64,000 nucleotides of DNA from Mactromeris polynyma (GCA_032209605.1 JASFXZ010000027.1:7211372-7275371), one strand, 5' to 3'; shown: positions 12,108 through 24,327, counted from the first letter of the stretch. Translations and numbers: made by a program. The notes: generated by a model from the sequence alone, not told the origin.

Positions 12108-12335
12108 TGACCCAATTTTTTTCAGGCTGTTACAATAATTGACTTAACTCAAAACAATTTTAACATAGAATATCGAAGACATTGTTTATATCAAAGACAT
12201 TGTTTAGTATTTTTCTGTAAAAATCAATGCTAGATGCTAGCTTAGACCTGACTTCAACAGTTAAAATGCTCAGTTGTTGGTTACGCTCAGTTGTTGGTTT
12301 ACTTTTTGTAACAGATTTACCTTTTCTGTTATTCT

Positions 12336-12347
12336 TGCGCATGCGCA
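12336..12347. promoter_or_regulatory. NRF1-type palindrome TGCGCATGCGCA
   Basis: A perfect 12 bp TGCGCATGCGCA palindrome, the consensus for NRF1, which sits in many animal CpG-type promoters. It lies in a CpG-richer patch (about 11930-12420), 83 bp upstream of an ATG in near-ideal Kozak context (gccatgg, ATG at 12430). That frame reads MELVVLPNNYKWL before a stop, so the coding exon would need to end within it. A start site here is inference. Confidence 0.35.
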
Positions 12348-12649
12348 GTATACCTTTTCGGTTATTCGTACGTAACTTCCGTTGTTAATACGCAAACGTA
12401 GTTAAGCGATGCGACTGTCGAAATTTGCCATGGAACTAGTTGTTCTACCGAACAACTACAAATGGCTGTAGTCCTCGGTATATTTTAATGTTAGCAATCA
12501 ATGAAACGTCTTTCATTATCATTTCAGTAAAAAAGTGGCTACAAAACTTACCAAACGATTGTCTGTTTGAAGGGATTAAGTCTAAACTTATATATTTAAC
12601 ATTGATTATGAAACAATGTCTTACTACTTATACTTATTATCGATGACTA

Positions 12650-12800
12650 CATCATGGCTACCTACCAGTATTCATGCCAAATTTAGGAATTGTGAAGTTT
12701 GTGATCAAACCGTACTCATTTCGGGGCTCAAACTCACAACCTTTGGATTAGGAGTCAGCCGCTCTATCCCTCGACCCCTGTACCTCCCTTGTTTGTAAGG
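12650..12800 (-). repeat. tRNA-derived SINE, minus orientation
   Basis: Read on the minus strand the segment begins 'ggggtcgagggatagagcgg' (A-box region) and continues to 'ggttgtgagtttgagcccc' (B-box region, GTTTGAGCC) with normal spacing for a pol III tRNA-type promoter. The downstream part (gatcacaaacttcacaattc, then 'aaatttgg') matches the copy at about 40060-40200, also minus oriented. No target duplication was identified. Confidence 0.7.
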
Positions 12801-13239
12801 TCGAAATGTGTTCATGCAAACATTGACAACTGTCTGTTCCAAAATGTAAACTCATAAATTTTCTAACATTGTTCAGATACCCACAATTCACTATTATTGG
12901 TTATCCCATTGGTTGCTTAGTCTGTCCCTTAATTTGTTGCAAAGATTTCTGTTGTTATATAGAATTGAAATATACCAAATATAGACCAATCAAAAGGCTG
13001 TTTACAAAGTAAACACTTGTCAGCCTGAACACTCTGAATCTGTAAAAATATCTGCACCCATTAACACATGTGATGGAAGATGTGTTTTGAAATCATGTTT
13101 TCAAAGTCGAACTGAAGACAACATGCCAATGGACATCACAATTTGACGAACGTGCCAACGTTTTTTTCATCAGTCTCATGAAATCTTCATCAAATCATCA
13201 AGTATCCAACAAAATGGCAGTTTCTGATATAAAAAGATA
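12801..13239. other. Unassigned DNA
   Basis: No feature recognised other than moderately AT-rich unique-looking sequence; could be upstream sequence of the exon proposed at 13240. Confidence 0.35.
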
Positions 13240-13305
13240 ATGACAAATGTTGACTTATTAACCCAAGGGGGAATGAGCCGAGAATATTGGAAGCAGCGCC
13301 CAGTG
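13240..13305 (+). CDS. Possible short first coding exon (partial gene)
   Basis: From ATG at 13240 the frame reads 22 codons, MTNVDLLTQGGMSREYWKQR then PV, and meets a strong 5' splice site (GTG|GTGAGT, GT at 13306-13307) exactly at a codon boundary. The composition (charged and aromatic residues, CpG codons) is less AT-driven than neighbouring frames. I do not recognise the protein. No downstream exon could be identified, so this is a candidate only. It would sit about 0.9 kb downstream of the NRF1-type palindrome. Confidence 0.25.
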
Positions 13306-14564
13306 GTGAGTTTATTTATCTGTGTACAATTACTGAGTGGTTACCTGACCAGAATTGCTTCCATTACATGGTACTGTAGTTATATTACTTGCTTGATTTT
13401 AATCAAGATAGTATTTATTGCTCCTAAATCTTGTTGATTTTATCATAATATTGATTACATTAGTAATAATGTTGTATTATTACTTCTTTATCATTGCATC
13501 AGTAATAATTTGTTGAAATATTGTGATATCTGTGGTATGATCTGTAGTATTCCTACACATTAATATTTACATATTGTCAGGACAAATTGTCTATGTGTTG
13601 TGATATTGTATGGTATTTCTCATGTTTATTACCATTTCTTGCTGTAATATTCTTTGTTAGTGACGTCTGTAGACTTTCCTTTAACATAAAAATTGCTGTC
13701 TATGAATATCAGGAATGGGACATGCTGGCAATATGTCGTCATCCTGTTTAATTAAGAACAAAATTAAAAAAATATGATCTACATATCTTTGTTGTTCTTT
13801 AGTTTCTTTGAAAAATTGAAAGTTATTCTAAGATGATGATAACATTTAAGTCAGAATTATAACCCTTGTTGGGTACACTTGTGGCCTATAACCAATTCGC
13901 AGTTTTATACAACTCATTCTTAAGTACATAAAAAACTATATAGTCTGTTTATACTTACTTGTGAATGGTTGTAAACAAAATTTGAGGTGATTAGCCAATC
14001 GCTATTTCTTTTATTATCGTGTTTACCTAAATATCGATTATAGGGGTGTTGTATACAGCGAGTTAAAATGATATCACATGATTAAAACAACCTTCCCACC
14101 CTATACCCAATATAATGGATAAATCTATAATGAAAGCCTTATCGAATTCGGTTTATACCTGATATAATCTTTTATTATTAAAGCTTGATTTTATAGACAG
14201 ACATGCAACACTTTGAAAACATCTTTCTTGGCTATTTTTTGAGAGATTTTATTAGCTTTTTCAGTGTTTGTTTTTCCGGAAATTCTACATTCAATTTGAT
14301 GCGAAAGTGTGCTTTTTGCCTTTGGGGACAAAACTGAATTAAGGCTACAAAATTGGCTAATAAAAGAAATTTGGTTGAATATTTGATCATGGTTATGAGT
14401 AACTACTTGGTAAAGGTTCAATAACAACTTATTGAGAGAGGACCTTGTTAGACTGGGAGTGACTGGGGATGGTAGATCTGTCTGTTATTCAAACTGAGCT
14501 GTGAATATAAGTTAATGCAAGCTCCATTATTGTCTACCTACAACATTGACAGGCTACTTTGGTT
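13306..14564. other. Unassigned AT-rich DNA
   Basis: No supported gene or repeat; would be intronic if the exon at 13240 is real. Confidence 0.35.
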
Positions 14565-14567
14565 ATA

Positions 14568-14663
14568 CCTGAGTCACAATTAAAACTGTGGCCGGGCGGG
14601 TTGTGCACTACAAATCCGTCACAAACTACTCGCAAACCCATCGCAAGCTAATTGTGACTGGGG
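14568..14663. mobile_element. MITE, 96 bp, TA target site
   Basis: Left end cctgagtcacaatta (14568) and right end, read inward, ccccagtcacaatta (14663): 13 of 15 bases match. TA flanks both sides (14566-14567, 14664-14665). The centre is CpG-rich (gtggccgggcgggttg, then 'atccgtcacaaactactcgc'), in contrast to the AT-rich surroundings. Far too short to code for anything. Confidence 0.7.
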
Positions 14664-14665
14664 TA

Positions 14666-15489
14666 TTAGACATTGGTCATTGACAATTACATGGCCTCCG
14701 CTCCAGTGACATTGTATGTAAAGTTTTGTAGCCTGACTTGTTTGTTGTATTATTTGATTGATGAAGAAATCACTCACTTGAATACCTAATGTTAGATGAC
14801 TTAGTTATTAAGTCACAATGGTTGGGCAGATTCCTTTTTATCTGTTTTACTGACAATAGATTTAGACTTTATTACATCACTGATTTCTCATTTACTTAAG
14901 TACTCGCTGATTGTCCACTGATGATTGTATTTTTCCTGGGGACATTAGTTATAGTGGCTACATCTTGTAACACTAGCTGATCTCTGTGTGGTAACTTACA
15001 TTGAATATGGAAGTCAAACATGGATTGCTGCATACAAAGTGTATGATCACCACAAAACACAAAATCAGTAATTCTTTACAGGAATGTCAATAGTACCTTT
15101 ATTTCTTAGCAGACAAAAAAGAGAGCGGCAAGCAAGTTATAGTTTGCTGTCTGGACCATACCTGAATTTTGAAGTTGGGTAAGCAGGTTATATAAGGTGG
15201 TTAGGACATTTATTACATTAACACACTTCTTGTAAGCAATAAGGTACTTGCATGCTGATCCAAACTGAAAGTTTTCCTGCCGCTGGCCATTAAAATTATT
15301 TGAAGGTAAGCATTTTTAGCTTGTAGTTTAGGGGCAGCAAAAAAAAACTTGTTAGCTCATCTGAATTTTTGAAACAAAGATGAACTATTGTAATAAATTC
15401 ATCATAATCAGCCTTGGTGTTGATTTGGTTAACCTTTGTGTTAACGTATTGATTATGTGTGGTAGCTTGAAACACATCTATATTTTCAC
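14666..15489. other. Unassigned DNA
   Basis: Nothing recognised. A 90-residue minus-strand frame at 15296-15568 runs into the SINE that follows and is an artefact of it. Confidence 0.4.
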
Positions 15490-15500
15490 TAGAGGAGTAT

Positions 15501-15715
15501 GAGGTACAGTGGTCGAGGGGTAGAGTGCCTGACGTCTGACCCGATGGTTGTGTGTTTGAGTCCTGCAATGAGCGAGGTTTGATTACAAACTTTGCAATCC
15601 TTAAATATTGGGCAAGTACTAGTTGGTAGTCAGGAAGCAGTCATCGGGAGTGACAATAGTATAAGCTGCAAGAACTTATGTTTAACAATCGAGGTAAAAT
15701 AAATAAGTTTAAACT
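15501..15715 (+). mobile_element. tRNA-derived SINE with exact 11 bp target duplication
   Basis: The insertion is bounded by the identical 11-mer tagaggagtat at 15490-15500 and 15716-15726. The head 'ggtacagtggtcgaggggta' leads into an A-box region (ggggtagagtgcctgacgtc), and a B-box region follows (ggttgtgtgtttgagtcctg). The tRNA-unrelated body contains 'actagttggtagtcaggaag' and the tail ends 'gaggtaaaataaataagttt'. Length 215 bp. The related minus-strand copies at 12650-12800 and 40060-40200 share the 'gtcgaggggta / gagtcctg' style head. Confidence 0.88.
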
Positions 15716-15726
15716 TAGAGGAGTAT

Positions 15727-16208
15727 TTAGAACAAGACCAATAACTCTTGTTATGAATTTTTGCTTGAATTATGCCCCTTGAAGTATATCCAATTTTTGA
15801 TAAGGTGAGCGTTTGTTCCGGCAGGTGGTGCTATCGTATATCTTGGACCGGGCAAAGTACTTAAAACTAATGTTTTAGCTCATTTTATCATGTTACATAA
15901 CATTAGTTGTTAGGATTAAAATATACTGCAGCATGCTTGCGTGACATTAACCTTGAGCAAAGTAAATCCTTAACCCTAGAATTACATGCCTGCTAATTAT
16001 TGGCCATTTCCTGTCGGTACATACATGTCCGCTAACAAGTAGGACAAAAACGTGATAGTGATTAGCATTGATGTTGTAATTATTATGTCATTTGTCCGGT
16101 GTGATCTTAATTGAAGTTGGAAAGTTGTTAATTGCTTGCATAATTAGAACTTAACTAAATACTGGTTAGGAATCCAGGAAAGCTGGTAAGGTCAACATAT
16201 GTATTGTA
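15727..16208. other. Unassigned DNA
   Basis: No gene or repeat recognised. Confidence 0.35.
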
Positions 16209-16210
16209 TA

Positions 16211-16379
16211 CAGTGGAACTTCTCCAGAGTGTCACACTTTGCACAATATGGCTGTTGTTGAGAGGTTGTTACTGAAGAGGAGTTAATTTGATAAGAATTT
16301 TTTTTACTTTAAAAAAATGTTAGTTATGTTGAAGAGAGGCTGTAACTCAAGAGATAGCTGTTCTAAACAGGTTGAACTG
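16211..16379. mobile_element. Probable MITE, 169 bp, TA target site
   Basis: Left end cagtggaacttctcc (16211) and right end, read inward, cagttcaacctgttt (16379), flanked by TA on both sides (16209-16210, 16380-16381). Two inner blocks resemble each other in direct orientation (gttgttgagaggttgttact and gttgaagagaggctgtaact). The terminal match is imperfect (8 of the first 12), so an old copy or chance are both possible. The CAGT start recalls the pogo-like element at 6705. Confidence 0.5.
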
Positions 16380-16381
16380 TA

Positions 16382-17519
16382 TTACAGATAATGTTGTTGG
16401 AAAAACAGGTTCCTTCATTTGTTGAACTTTCATCCTAGTTCCCTGGTTCCTCTAGATACTGGGTCAAACCACTGATGGAACAAAATGCTGATGTGATAGA
16501 TTTATGGCTGACAAATAGGATTATACATACTTCTTACAGAAAAGACTTAAGAAATTTGTTGTATGTCAGAATGAATCATGTTTTGAAATTTATGTATTTG
16601 TCTGTTGTCATAGTAATTAAGTCATAAATACTATGTGTCCAAAGTTATTAAATTTTCTTACTCGTCTTTGTCATTGATGTTTTGATCATACTAAAATTTT
16701 GACATTTAACTGACAGTTTGTAGTGGAGATTAGTACTGATTAATACTGCCTGTAGTCAGAATATGGCAATTATTCTTGCATTACAATGTTGAATCTTGCA
16801 ACACATTCATTTATAGCAATTTGGTGATTACCAACTGTGGCATTAGATTTCAATACTGCTTCATATTTGAGACTTCATAGTGATGCTATTATCGAAGAGT
16901 AAAAGGGGCATTTAGCATAAGGAGGGGTCACTCAATACCTTACAGATTCTTAAATCACATGATAAAATACCCCATAACTTACAAAATAAGTCCTTACAAC
17001 AATGAAAATGTATTAGAAGAGAATTTTGCAATGTAACCACTCACTTGTTTGACACTACTAATATATTTGAACCTGTTTCAAACTTCCTTCATCCTGCTTG
17101 CCAAATTTAATGTTAAATACATACAATTTTAGTCAGCAATAACAAATATCTTTGTATAAAAAATGTTGGTTGTTTAAGCTATCAAGTATGAATAGATTTG
17201 ATTTTGAAATCAATGCATTGTCCAATCCCTTTATCTCACCTTCACATATCTGGAAAATTTCCAGACTGGGTGTCTTAGATAAACAACATTGTTTTATCAT
17301 TGTTTGTTGAAGTTAAACATGCAGCCATTGAAATTAGGATGTCATGATTTTCCTATGACCCACAGATTTTCAGAAAAAGAATCACAGTTGTATAGTGATG
17401 GTGAAAGTAATGTAAACAATTAATGGAAGCAGCATGTAATGCTCTGATAAGCTACATTGCACCTTTGCCCTTTATTATTTGCACTGTTCATTTTATTATA
17501 GTAATGAATTGATAAGTGT
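16382..17519. other. Unassigned AT-rich DNA
   Basis: No supported gene or repeat seen. Confidence 0.35.
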
Positions 17520-17520
17520 G

Positions 17521-17645
17521 AGGTTAGGTGCGCCCTTCACCCAGGTTTAAATCCTTAGTGGTTGTTGTCATCGACCACTCAAGGCTCTGCTCCTATTTTC
17601 ATCCATCATATATGTTTGTGTATTGTGTCTCTCATCTTTTGCCTA
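17521..17645 (+). repeat. Dispersed repeat fragment shared with 54010-54100
   Basis: 'caggtttaaatccttagtgg' and 'ctctgctcctattttcatcc' parallel 'aaggtttaaatcccctgtgg' and 'gttactccttcttacatctt' at about 54020-54085, with the same spacing. The first block resembles a B box, so a decayed SINE is possible. Confidence 0.4.
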
Positions 17646-19449
17646 TGTAATTGTTCACATGTACATGTATGTATATAAACAATTTTTTATTCTCATTGTG
17701 CTTTTGTGGTGGCTGTGAAGTTTGTACATGCCATTTTCTGTTCAACTTCTGGAAGCATATTTTTGGAAGAGCTTTATTGAAGGTCATATTGCCAAGCTTC
17801 ACTTATTATCATGGAGGAGAATGTAGGCATTATTTCAGTTACAGACCTTTTCTATGTCTCCTAATCATCGATGTTTTATCCCTGTCAAGTCACAGGTGCT
17901 GAAAAAGATTGAAAATAATACTATATTTACATCCTGTAAAAAGGTAAAGATGTCTGCTGCTTTGCATTGCACTTATTAAATTGCAGATGTATCTTATTTT
18001 TTTGTTGCACAATCTTGTGCAGCCTTGTTTTTGTTGTTGTTTTTGTGCTGCAATGCTATTCAGTTTGTATAGTGTAAAAAGGCTGTACCACCCTTCAGTT
18101 TATTTACGTATCAGATTCAAACCATTTACTAAATAGGCAATAAAATCAACCATATGTCTAAATTATCTAGTTGGGTATCTTGGTCATGAAATGAATTAAA
18201 TGATGCAGACACAGAGCATGCGCCTATTGCAACATAAAACTCATCTCCCAAAACATTTAATTGTCCATAACTGACTTTTATCATTGTTGATGCTGTTGTT
18301 GTTGAGAGTTTTGTTGTCCGTGGTTTAACAAATGGGATATGGTATTTGAAGTTCAAATTGCTGTAACGAACAATGATTATAATGAACATCTGAAGTTAAA
18401 AATAAACACCACGAAAAAAGCAAATCAGTATGATCGAGTGTATTCTAGTGTTCAGGAATGTTTGCTACACACCCTTCTGAAATCAGTGAATGTTCTTAGA
18501 AGTTACTTAATGCATCTTCATCATTTGGTATGAGATAATTACAAGACTTCACTGCTTTGGCCAATGTCTTATGTGTGTCGCAGTGAACCTGTAACTACTG
18601 GCGTGACTTGCGTATAAATGTTTGCTCTAGAAATGAAGAAAGTTTGACATGGTTGTACAAATCCATTTGAGCAGTGAAATATCATCTTAGTCACATTTAA
18701 GTCCTTGAAACAAGTATGAATACATCATTATGGCAAGGGTTTCCAAACAAATTCACATTCTTTATGTATTTCAAGTTACAAAAGGTTTGAATCCAACTCA
18801 TTGTAACTTGTTTAATTAGGAAATGCAGTAAAAAAGAAATTATTTTATGTATTCATTTCCGTCTTCTTCATGTGTATTTCTGTCTGTTAATTGGTCATGT
18901 TAGAAAAAAATTAAACATGCCATTAATCTGTCTATGTCTAAACATACCAAACAAGTTGATATTTTCCAAAGCAGTAAGGAAGGATTAAGTTGTTACAAGG
19001 AATGCCACATTGACATGTAAATCACATCCACACATATTTTTTTCAGAATTCATTTGGTCCCTATTCCTTACATTGTAGTCTGTGTAGAACTCCAGTTTGT
19101 TTTGACGTGACATTCAATATACCAGTACATTAATGGCAGATCAAAATTTTTCATTAACATCATAATGCGAAAGGATTTCCAGAGATTTTTGTTGAAAGAC
19201 AGCAGTTAAGACAATGTCACCAGAAAAGACGACTGGAATTTCTGTAATAGACAGATAGATTAGTGTCCATCATTTTGCTATACGTTCTCTTGTATGTATG
19301 GATCCAGCTGTGGACTTGTATTGAATCGAGAGAAATCCATAAAATGCTCTTACCTACTTCACTTTCTTTATCTTGCTTCTCAAATAACAAATCAATCATC
19401 ATTGCAATAATATTTCAACAGGTTTCTGTCCAACTGTAGAAATGTCCTG
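17646..19449. other. Unassigned AT-rich DNA
   Basis: No supported gene. Frames at 17651-17902, 18129-18389 (minus), 18339-18533 and 19217-19402 (minus) are short and without motifs. Confidence 0.35.
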
Positions 19450-19451
19450 AA

Positions 19452-19772
19452 CATTTAGGAATGTCTATAAGGTACTATGAAACTACTGGTTACATGGCAT
19501 TTAGGAATGTCTATAAGGTACTATGAAACCACTGGTTACATGGCATTTAGGAATGTCTATAAGGTACTATGAAACCACTGGTTACATGGCATTTAGGAAT
19601 GTCTATAAGGTACTATGAAACCACTGGTTACATGACATTTAGGAATGTCTATAAGGTACTATGAAACCACTGGTTACATGGCATTTAGGAATGTCTATAA
19701 GGTACTATGAAACCACTGGTTACATGGCATTTAGGAATGTCTATAAGGTACTATGAAACCACTGGTTACATG
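19452..19772. repeat. Minisatellite, 46 bp unit, 7 copies
   Basis: Seven near-identical 46 bp units starting catttaggaatgtctataag; the first has aactactgg where the others have aaccactgg. Very low divergence points to recent expansion. Confidence 0.95.
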
Positions 19773-21950
19773 GTAGTATCGTAGTATGCTACCTTACTGA
19801 TCATTAAATAAACATCATGTAAGAAACAGAATTTAATTTACATTCTTGTGGGTTGTTTTCCTTCTATTAGCCTTAGTGTACTTTCTAAATTCAGAACAAT
19901 GCAATTGATAAAAAGTGTCATATATATTTAATATTTAAATCAGTTGTAGACTATGTTTCCATTTGTTAAATCAGACCACCCTGTTGTCATTTCTTGTGGC
20001 AAATAAATATGTTCTTAATGCTACATACTTTTTTTTTTGCAGAAGTCACTAGCAATGCCGCTTAGTTCACACATATTAAAAAGTTTAGCACTGCTCAAAT
20101 CATGTGAACAGAAGTTGCTAATTTTGTCAAAACCAAACAACCGCATGCTTATGCATTTCTGGTCAATATATCTTACTTTGACAACTGCTCTTTGTGTTCA
20201 TTTTCATTTTGTACATGAAGTTTTTGTTACTATCAGGGGTTATACTGGACCCTAAATAGAAAGTAGGAAAATATTTTAACCTATAGTGAATCGCTTGCAC
20301 ACTTGGCTATGCTCTCTATCAGGTCCAATTGCACTATTTATCAAAGCACTGAAAGAGCTGAATGTGGCAGGTAGACACAAGCTGGTTCCACCTCGATGTC
20401 CTATAAATCTGTTGAGAATGTGGCGGAAGTCATGAAGTATTTGTCATATGTTTACAAATGGATTGAATGACACTAGAATTGATGCATAGAACACGTGACC
20501 ATTGTTCGATTTAAATCTATTTAGGGGTATAGAAGTAAAGGAGTGGACATCAGTCACATCACTGGAATAAAGCTGAGTCGACACTTGACATTGGATTTGA
20601 TGCAAGGGTTTGAATTGCATTGTTAGATTCGAGTATAACTCTTGAGTAGTCTCTTGAAAATCTTACAAATATTCCATGACTCATCATGTTCTCGGCAGAT
20701 ATATGGGACCCCAAGGTGGAATAAGATTGTGTCTACCGCCTTCGCAAACAGTCAATAGTTTACAATAGCCACAATGCCTGTCACATCCTACACTTTCAGT
20801 GCTTTGATTTATTGTGAAACTTTAGTGAATGTGGTTATTTTAAAATAAATGTAGTTTAACTTTATGCTTATCAATTTTGTGCTTTAAACTGATCACTTTA
20901 GTTGTAAAAATCCCCACGATTACTAATATTTTCAGGGCATAAGTGTCATCACCAGTGTTATATCTCTCTTACCACCAAATGTACAACATGACATGTCAAT
21001 TAACACCTGTAGATATTATTTTCATGGGTAACAAGTCATTCAATGGGATGATGCCATGATCATTGAAATTTAATATACTTGCATTCAGTTTTTATATTGA
21101 AAATAAATATTTGAATGCCGAATCAGTATTCGAATATTAGTTGACATCCGTACTGTAAATATGGGGTTTCCCCTTGCTGTTGTAATGGTGCAGTAAAATC
21201 AACAATATACAGTAAAGCTTGTGCTTTAATTATAAGGAAAACTAAGAGAGGATTTAACATCTGACCAGACATCAATGGATCTTTCATCTATTATTATGAG
21301 ACTTTAGAGCTGTCAATTTAATTTTTAGACTGGGGCACAGAATTTACAAATATTCCTATTTCAAGATAAAGAATGTACCATTCTAAAAGTAAAATAGACT
21401 GGTTGATCAACGTTTTTTGTGTAACTTTAAAGCCTTATTACTATAATTTCACATGATTTATGTTGCTATCTGGAAAATGGTTGTTGCTTCACAGTCTGGA
21501 TTATATTCAATTTGTTGGTTGGTGTTAAGGTAGACAGCTATTTGATAAAACTTGTTTGTTTTCTCTGCAATAACATGCCTGAACTATGTTGTATCTTCTT
21601 TATGTTAATTTAGTCCTAGACCAAGGGAGATTTACTGTTAGTTATTATAACATATTTATAGACCTTACTAAGGTTTGCACTTTGGAATTATCTGCTAGTT
21701 AATGTCCTCTGCTCTGTCTGGTCAGTCGTCTTCAGATTTAATTTGATAGAGAAATTACTGTAAGGCTCCATTTAAAAACCCTTTGTTCCTCCTTGTCTCT
21801 CAACTCTCCCTTTGTGAAGTTTGATGATAGAGAGGCAATTTCCTTGTTTTCAACAACCAATACTTCTTGTAAGTAATACTTGATTACTTGTGATCAGGGA
21901 TAAACTAAGACAATTTCTATGCTTGGCCAATAAACTGTTACAGAAAGCAG
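19773..21950. other. Unassigned DNA with one acceptor-like site
   Basis: A strong polypyrimidine-AG (ctttttttttttgcag, AG at about 20041-20042) is followed by a frame to 20255 (KSLAMPLSSHILKSLALLKS and on, ending GYTGP, stop). It could be a terminal exon, but no motif or partner exon supports that. Nothing else recognised. Confidence 0.3.
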
Positions 21951-21951
21951 C

Positions 21952-23545
21952 ATATTTGAAGGGTATGTATGTGGACAGCTATTTAAGGGTCTGTATGGGG
22001 ACAGCTATTTCAAGGGTCTGTATGTGGACAGTTATTTCAAAGGTCTGTATGGGGACAGCTATTTGAAGGGTCTGTATGGGGACAGCTATTTCAAGGGTCT
22101 GTCTGTGGACAGCTAGTTCAAGGGTCTGTATGAGGACAGCTATTTGAAGGGTCTGTATGTGGACAGCTATTTCAAAGGTCTGTATGGGGACAGCTATTTG
22201 AAGGGTCTGTATGGGGACAGCTATTTCAAGGGTCTGTATGTGGACAGCTATTTCAAAGGTCTGTATGGGGACAGCTATTTGAAGGGTCTGTATGAGGACA
22301 GCTATTTGAAGGGTCTGTATGTGGACAGCTATTTCAAAGGTCTGTATGGGGACAGCTATTTGAAGGGTCTGTATGGGGACAGCTATTTCAAGGGTCTGTC
22401 TGTGGACAGCTATTTCAAGAATCTGTATGGGGACAGCTAGTTCAAGGGTCTGAATGGGGACAGCTATTTCAAGTGTCCGAATGGGGACAGCTATTTAAAG
22501 GGTCTGAATGGGGTAGCTATTTGAAGGGTCTGTATTGGGACAGCTATTTGAAGGGTCTGTGTGGGGACAGCTATTTAAAGCATATGTATGAGGACAGCTA
22601 TTTTAATGGTCTGTATGAGGACAGCTATTTGAAGGGTCTGTATGGGGACAGCTATTTGAAGGGTCTGTATGATGACATCAATTTAAAGGGTCTGTATGGG
22701 GACAGCTATTTGAAGGGTCTGAATGGGGAGAGCTATTTGAAGGGTCTGAATGTGGACAGCTATTTGAAGGGTCTGAATGGGGACAGCTATTTGAAGTGTC
22801 TGTATGGGGACAGCTATTTGAAGGGTCTGAACAGGGACAGCTATTTGAAGGGTCTGAATGGGGACAGCTATTTGATGGGTCTGAATGGGGACAGCTATTT
22901 GAAGGGTCTGAATGGGGACAGCTATTTGAAGGGTCTGAATGGGGACAGCTATTTGAAGGGTCTGAATGGGGACAGCTATTTGAAGGGTCTGAAAGGGGAC
23001 AGATATTTAAAGCATATGTATGAGGACAGCTATTCGAAGGGTCTGTATGGGGACAGCTATTTGAAGGGTCTGTATGATGACATCAATTTAAAGGGTCTGT
23101 ATGGGGACAGCAATTTGAAGGGTCTGTATGGGGACAGCTATTTGAAGGGTCTGAATTGGGACAGCTATTTGAAGGGTCTGAATTGGGACAGCTATTTGAA
23201 GGGTCTATATGGGGACAGCTATTTGAAGGGTCTGTATGATGACATCAATTTAAAGGGTCTGTATGGGGACAGCTATTTGAAGGGTCTGAATGGGGACAGC
23301 TATTTGAAGGGTCTGAATGGGTAGAGCTATTTGGAGGGTCTGAATGGGGACAGCTATTTGAAGGGTCTGAATGGGGACAGCTATTTGAAGGGTCTGAATG
23401 GGGACAGCTATTTGAAGGGTCTGAATGGGGACAGCTATTTGAAGGGTCTGAATGGGTAGAGCTATTTGAAGGGTCTGAATGGGAACAGATATTTAAAGGA
23501 TCTGTATGGTGACATCAATTTAAAGGGTCTGTATGGGGACAGCTA
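21952..23545. repeat. Minisatellite, 27 bp unit, about 59 copies, frame-preserving
   Basis: About 59 copies of a 27 bp unit (gggtctgtatggggacagct, then atttgaa). One frame reads GL(Y/N)GDSYLK repeats with open runs at 22144-22440 and 22473-23324. Local sub-variants (gatgacatcaatttaaag; tgaatgggg; aagcatatgtatgagg) recur as blocks, showing segmental duplication inside the array. Stops arise where agctat becomes agctag or gggga becomes gggta, and short deletions occur at the left end. I therefore read it as non-coding, although the frame is unusually well kept. Confidence 0.95.
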
Positions 23546-23802
23546 ACAAACAATTTTTAAGCAATATTATATGTTCATAATAACTGTTAAAATTAGAAAG
23601 AACAGGCGATTTGGTAACTCAGTGATAAAATCATCATTATCAATTCATTACAAGATACAAGTCGCATTCTCAATTAGATCAATTAAGTGCATTAATTTTG
23701 ATATTGGTGAAATATTTATTGACTTGTCTGTCATTATAGATTATATCCAACACTTTGTAGTTCAAAACCCAAGTATTTTTGTAAATTAGCAAATCTGGAT
23801 TA

Positions 23803-24325
23803 CCGAATATTCCCTTATAAATGCCCCTCCCCTTATTAATGCCCCCCCCCCCCCCCATTTTGAATAAAATGGCCCCAAAAATGCTTAGTTTGATCCATCA
23901 TTTATATCCATCATGCTTAAATCCAATGTATCAAAGAATCAAAATGACACTGTAAATAAGCATTATCTGTTACTATTGAATGTTAATGTTTTAGCACTTG
24001 AACTCTAAAACAGTCCACTATTGATATTTACAACTCGGTGAACTGAGGCAAATGACAAAGGTCACATAGGCACATGTAAGACAGTCAATACTGCTATCTG
24101 TATTGTAATATTGTGCTCTCTGTGAAATAAAACAGTAAAACAGTCAGGCCCATCAGTAAAACAGTCTGGCAGATCAAAGGTGTTAGTTTGGAAGATATTT
24201 TATGCTAGCAGTAGAAGTTTCCATACTTCGGCTTAGATCAAAAGATTAGAGAACAGCTACCTTTATTAAACGCCCCCTCCTCTCAGAATGTAATGCCATG
24301 GGGACGTTTATTAGGGAATATTCGG
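23803..24325. mobile_element. Non-autonomous TIR element, 523 bp, TA target site
   Basis: Left end ccgaatattcccttataaat (23803) and right end, read inward, ccgaatattccctaataaac (24325): 18 of 20 bases match, and the next bases (gcccc / gtccc) are similar. TA dinucleotides flank both sides (23801-23802, 24326-24327). A 15-base C run lies at about 23842-23856. The interior has no transposase frame. The minus-strand frame at 24283-24591 only reads through the right terminus. Confidence 0.85.
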
Positions 24326-24327
24326 TA

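Noticed and set aside
22473..23324. 283-residue open frame with GLNGDSYLK repeats
   Set aside because: Frame follows from a 27 bp unit; stops occur in neighbouring units and the array edges carry frame-breaking deletions. Kept only as a finding.
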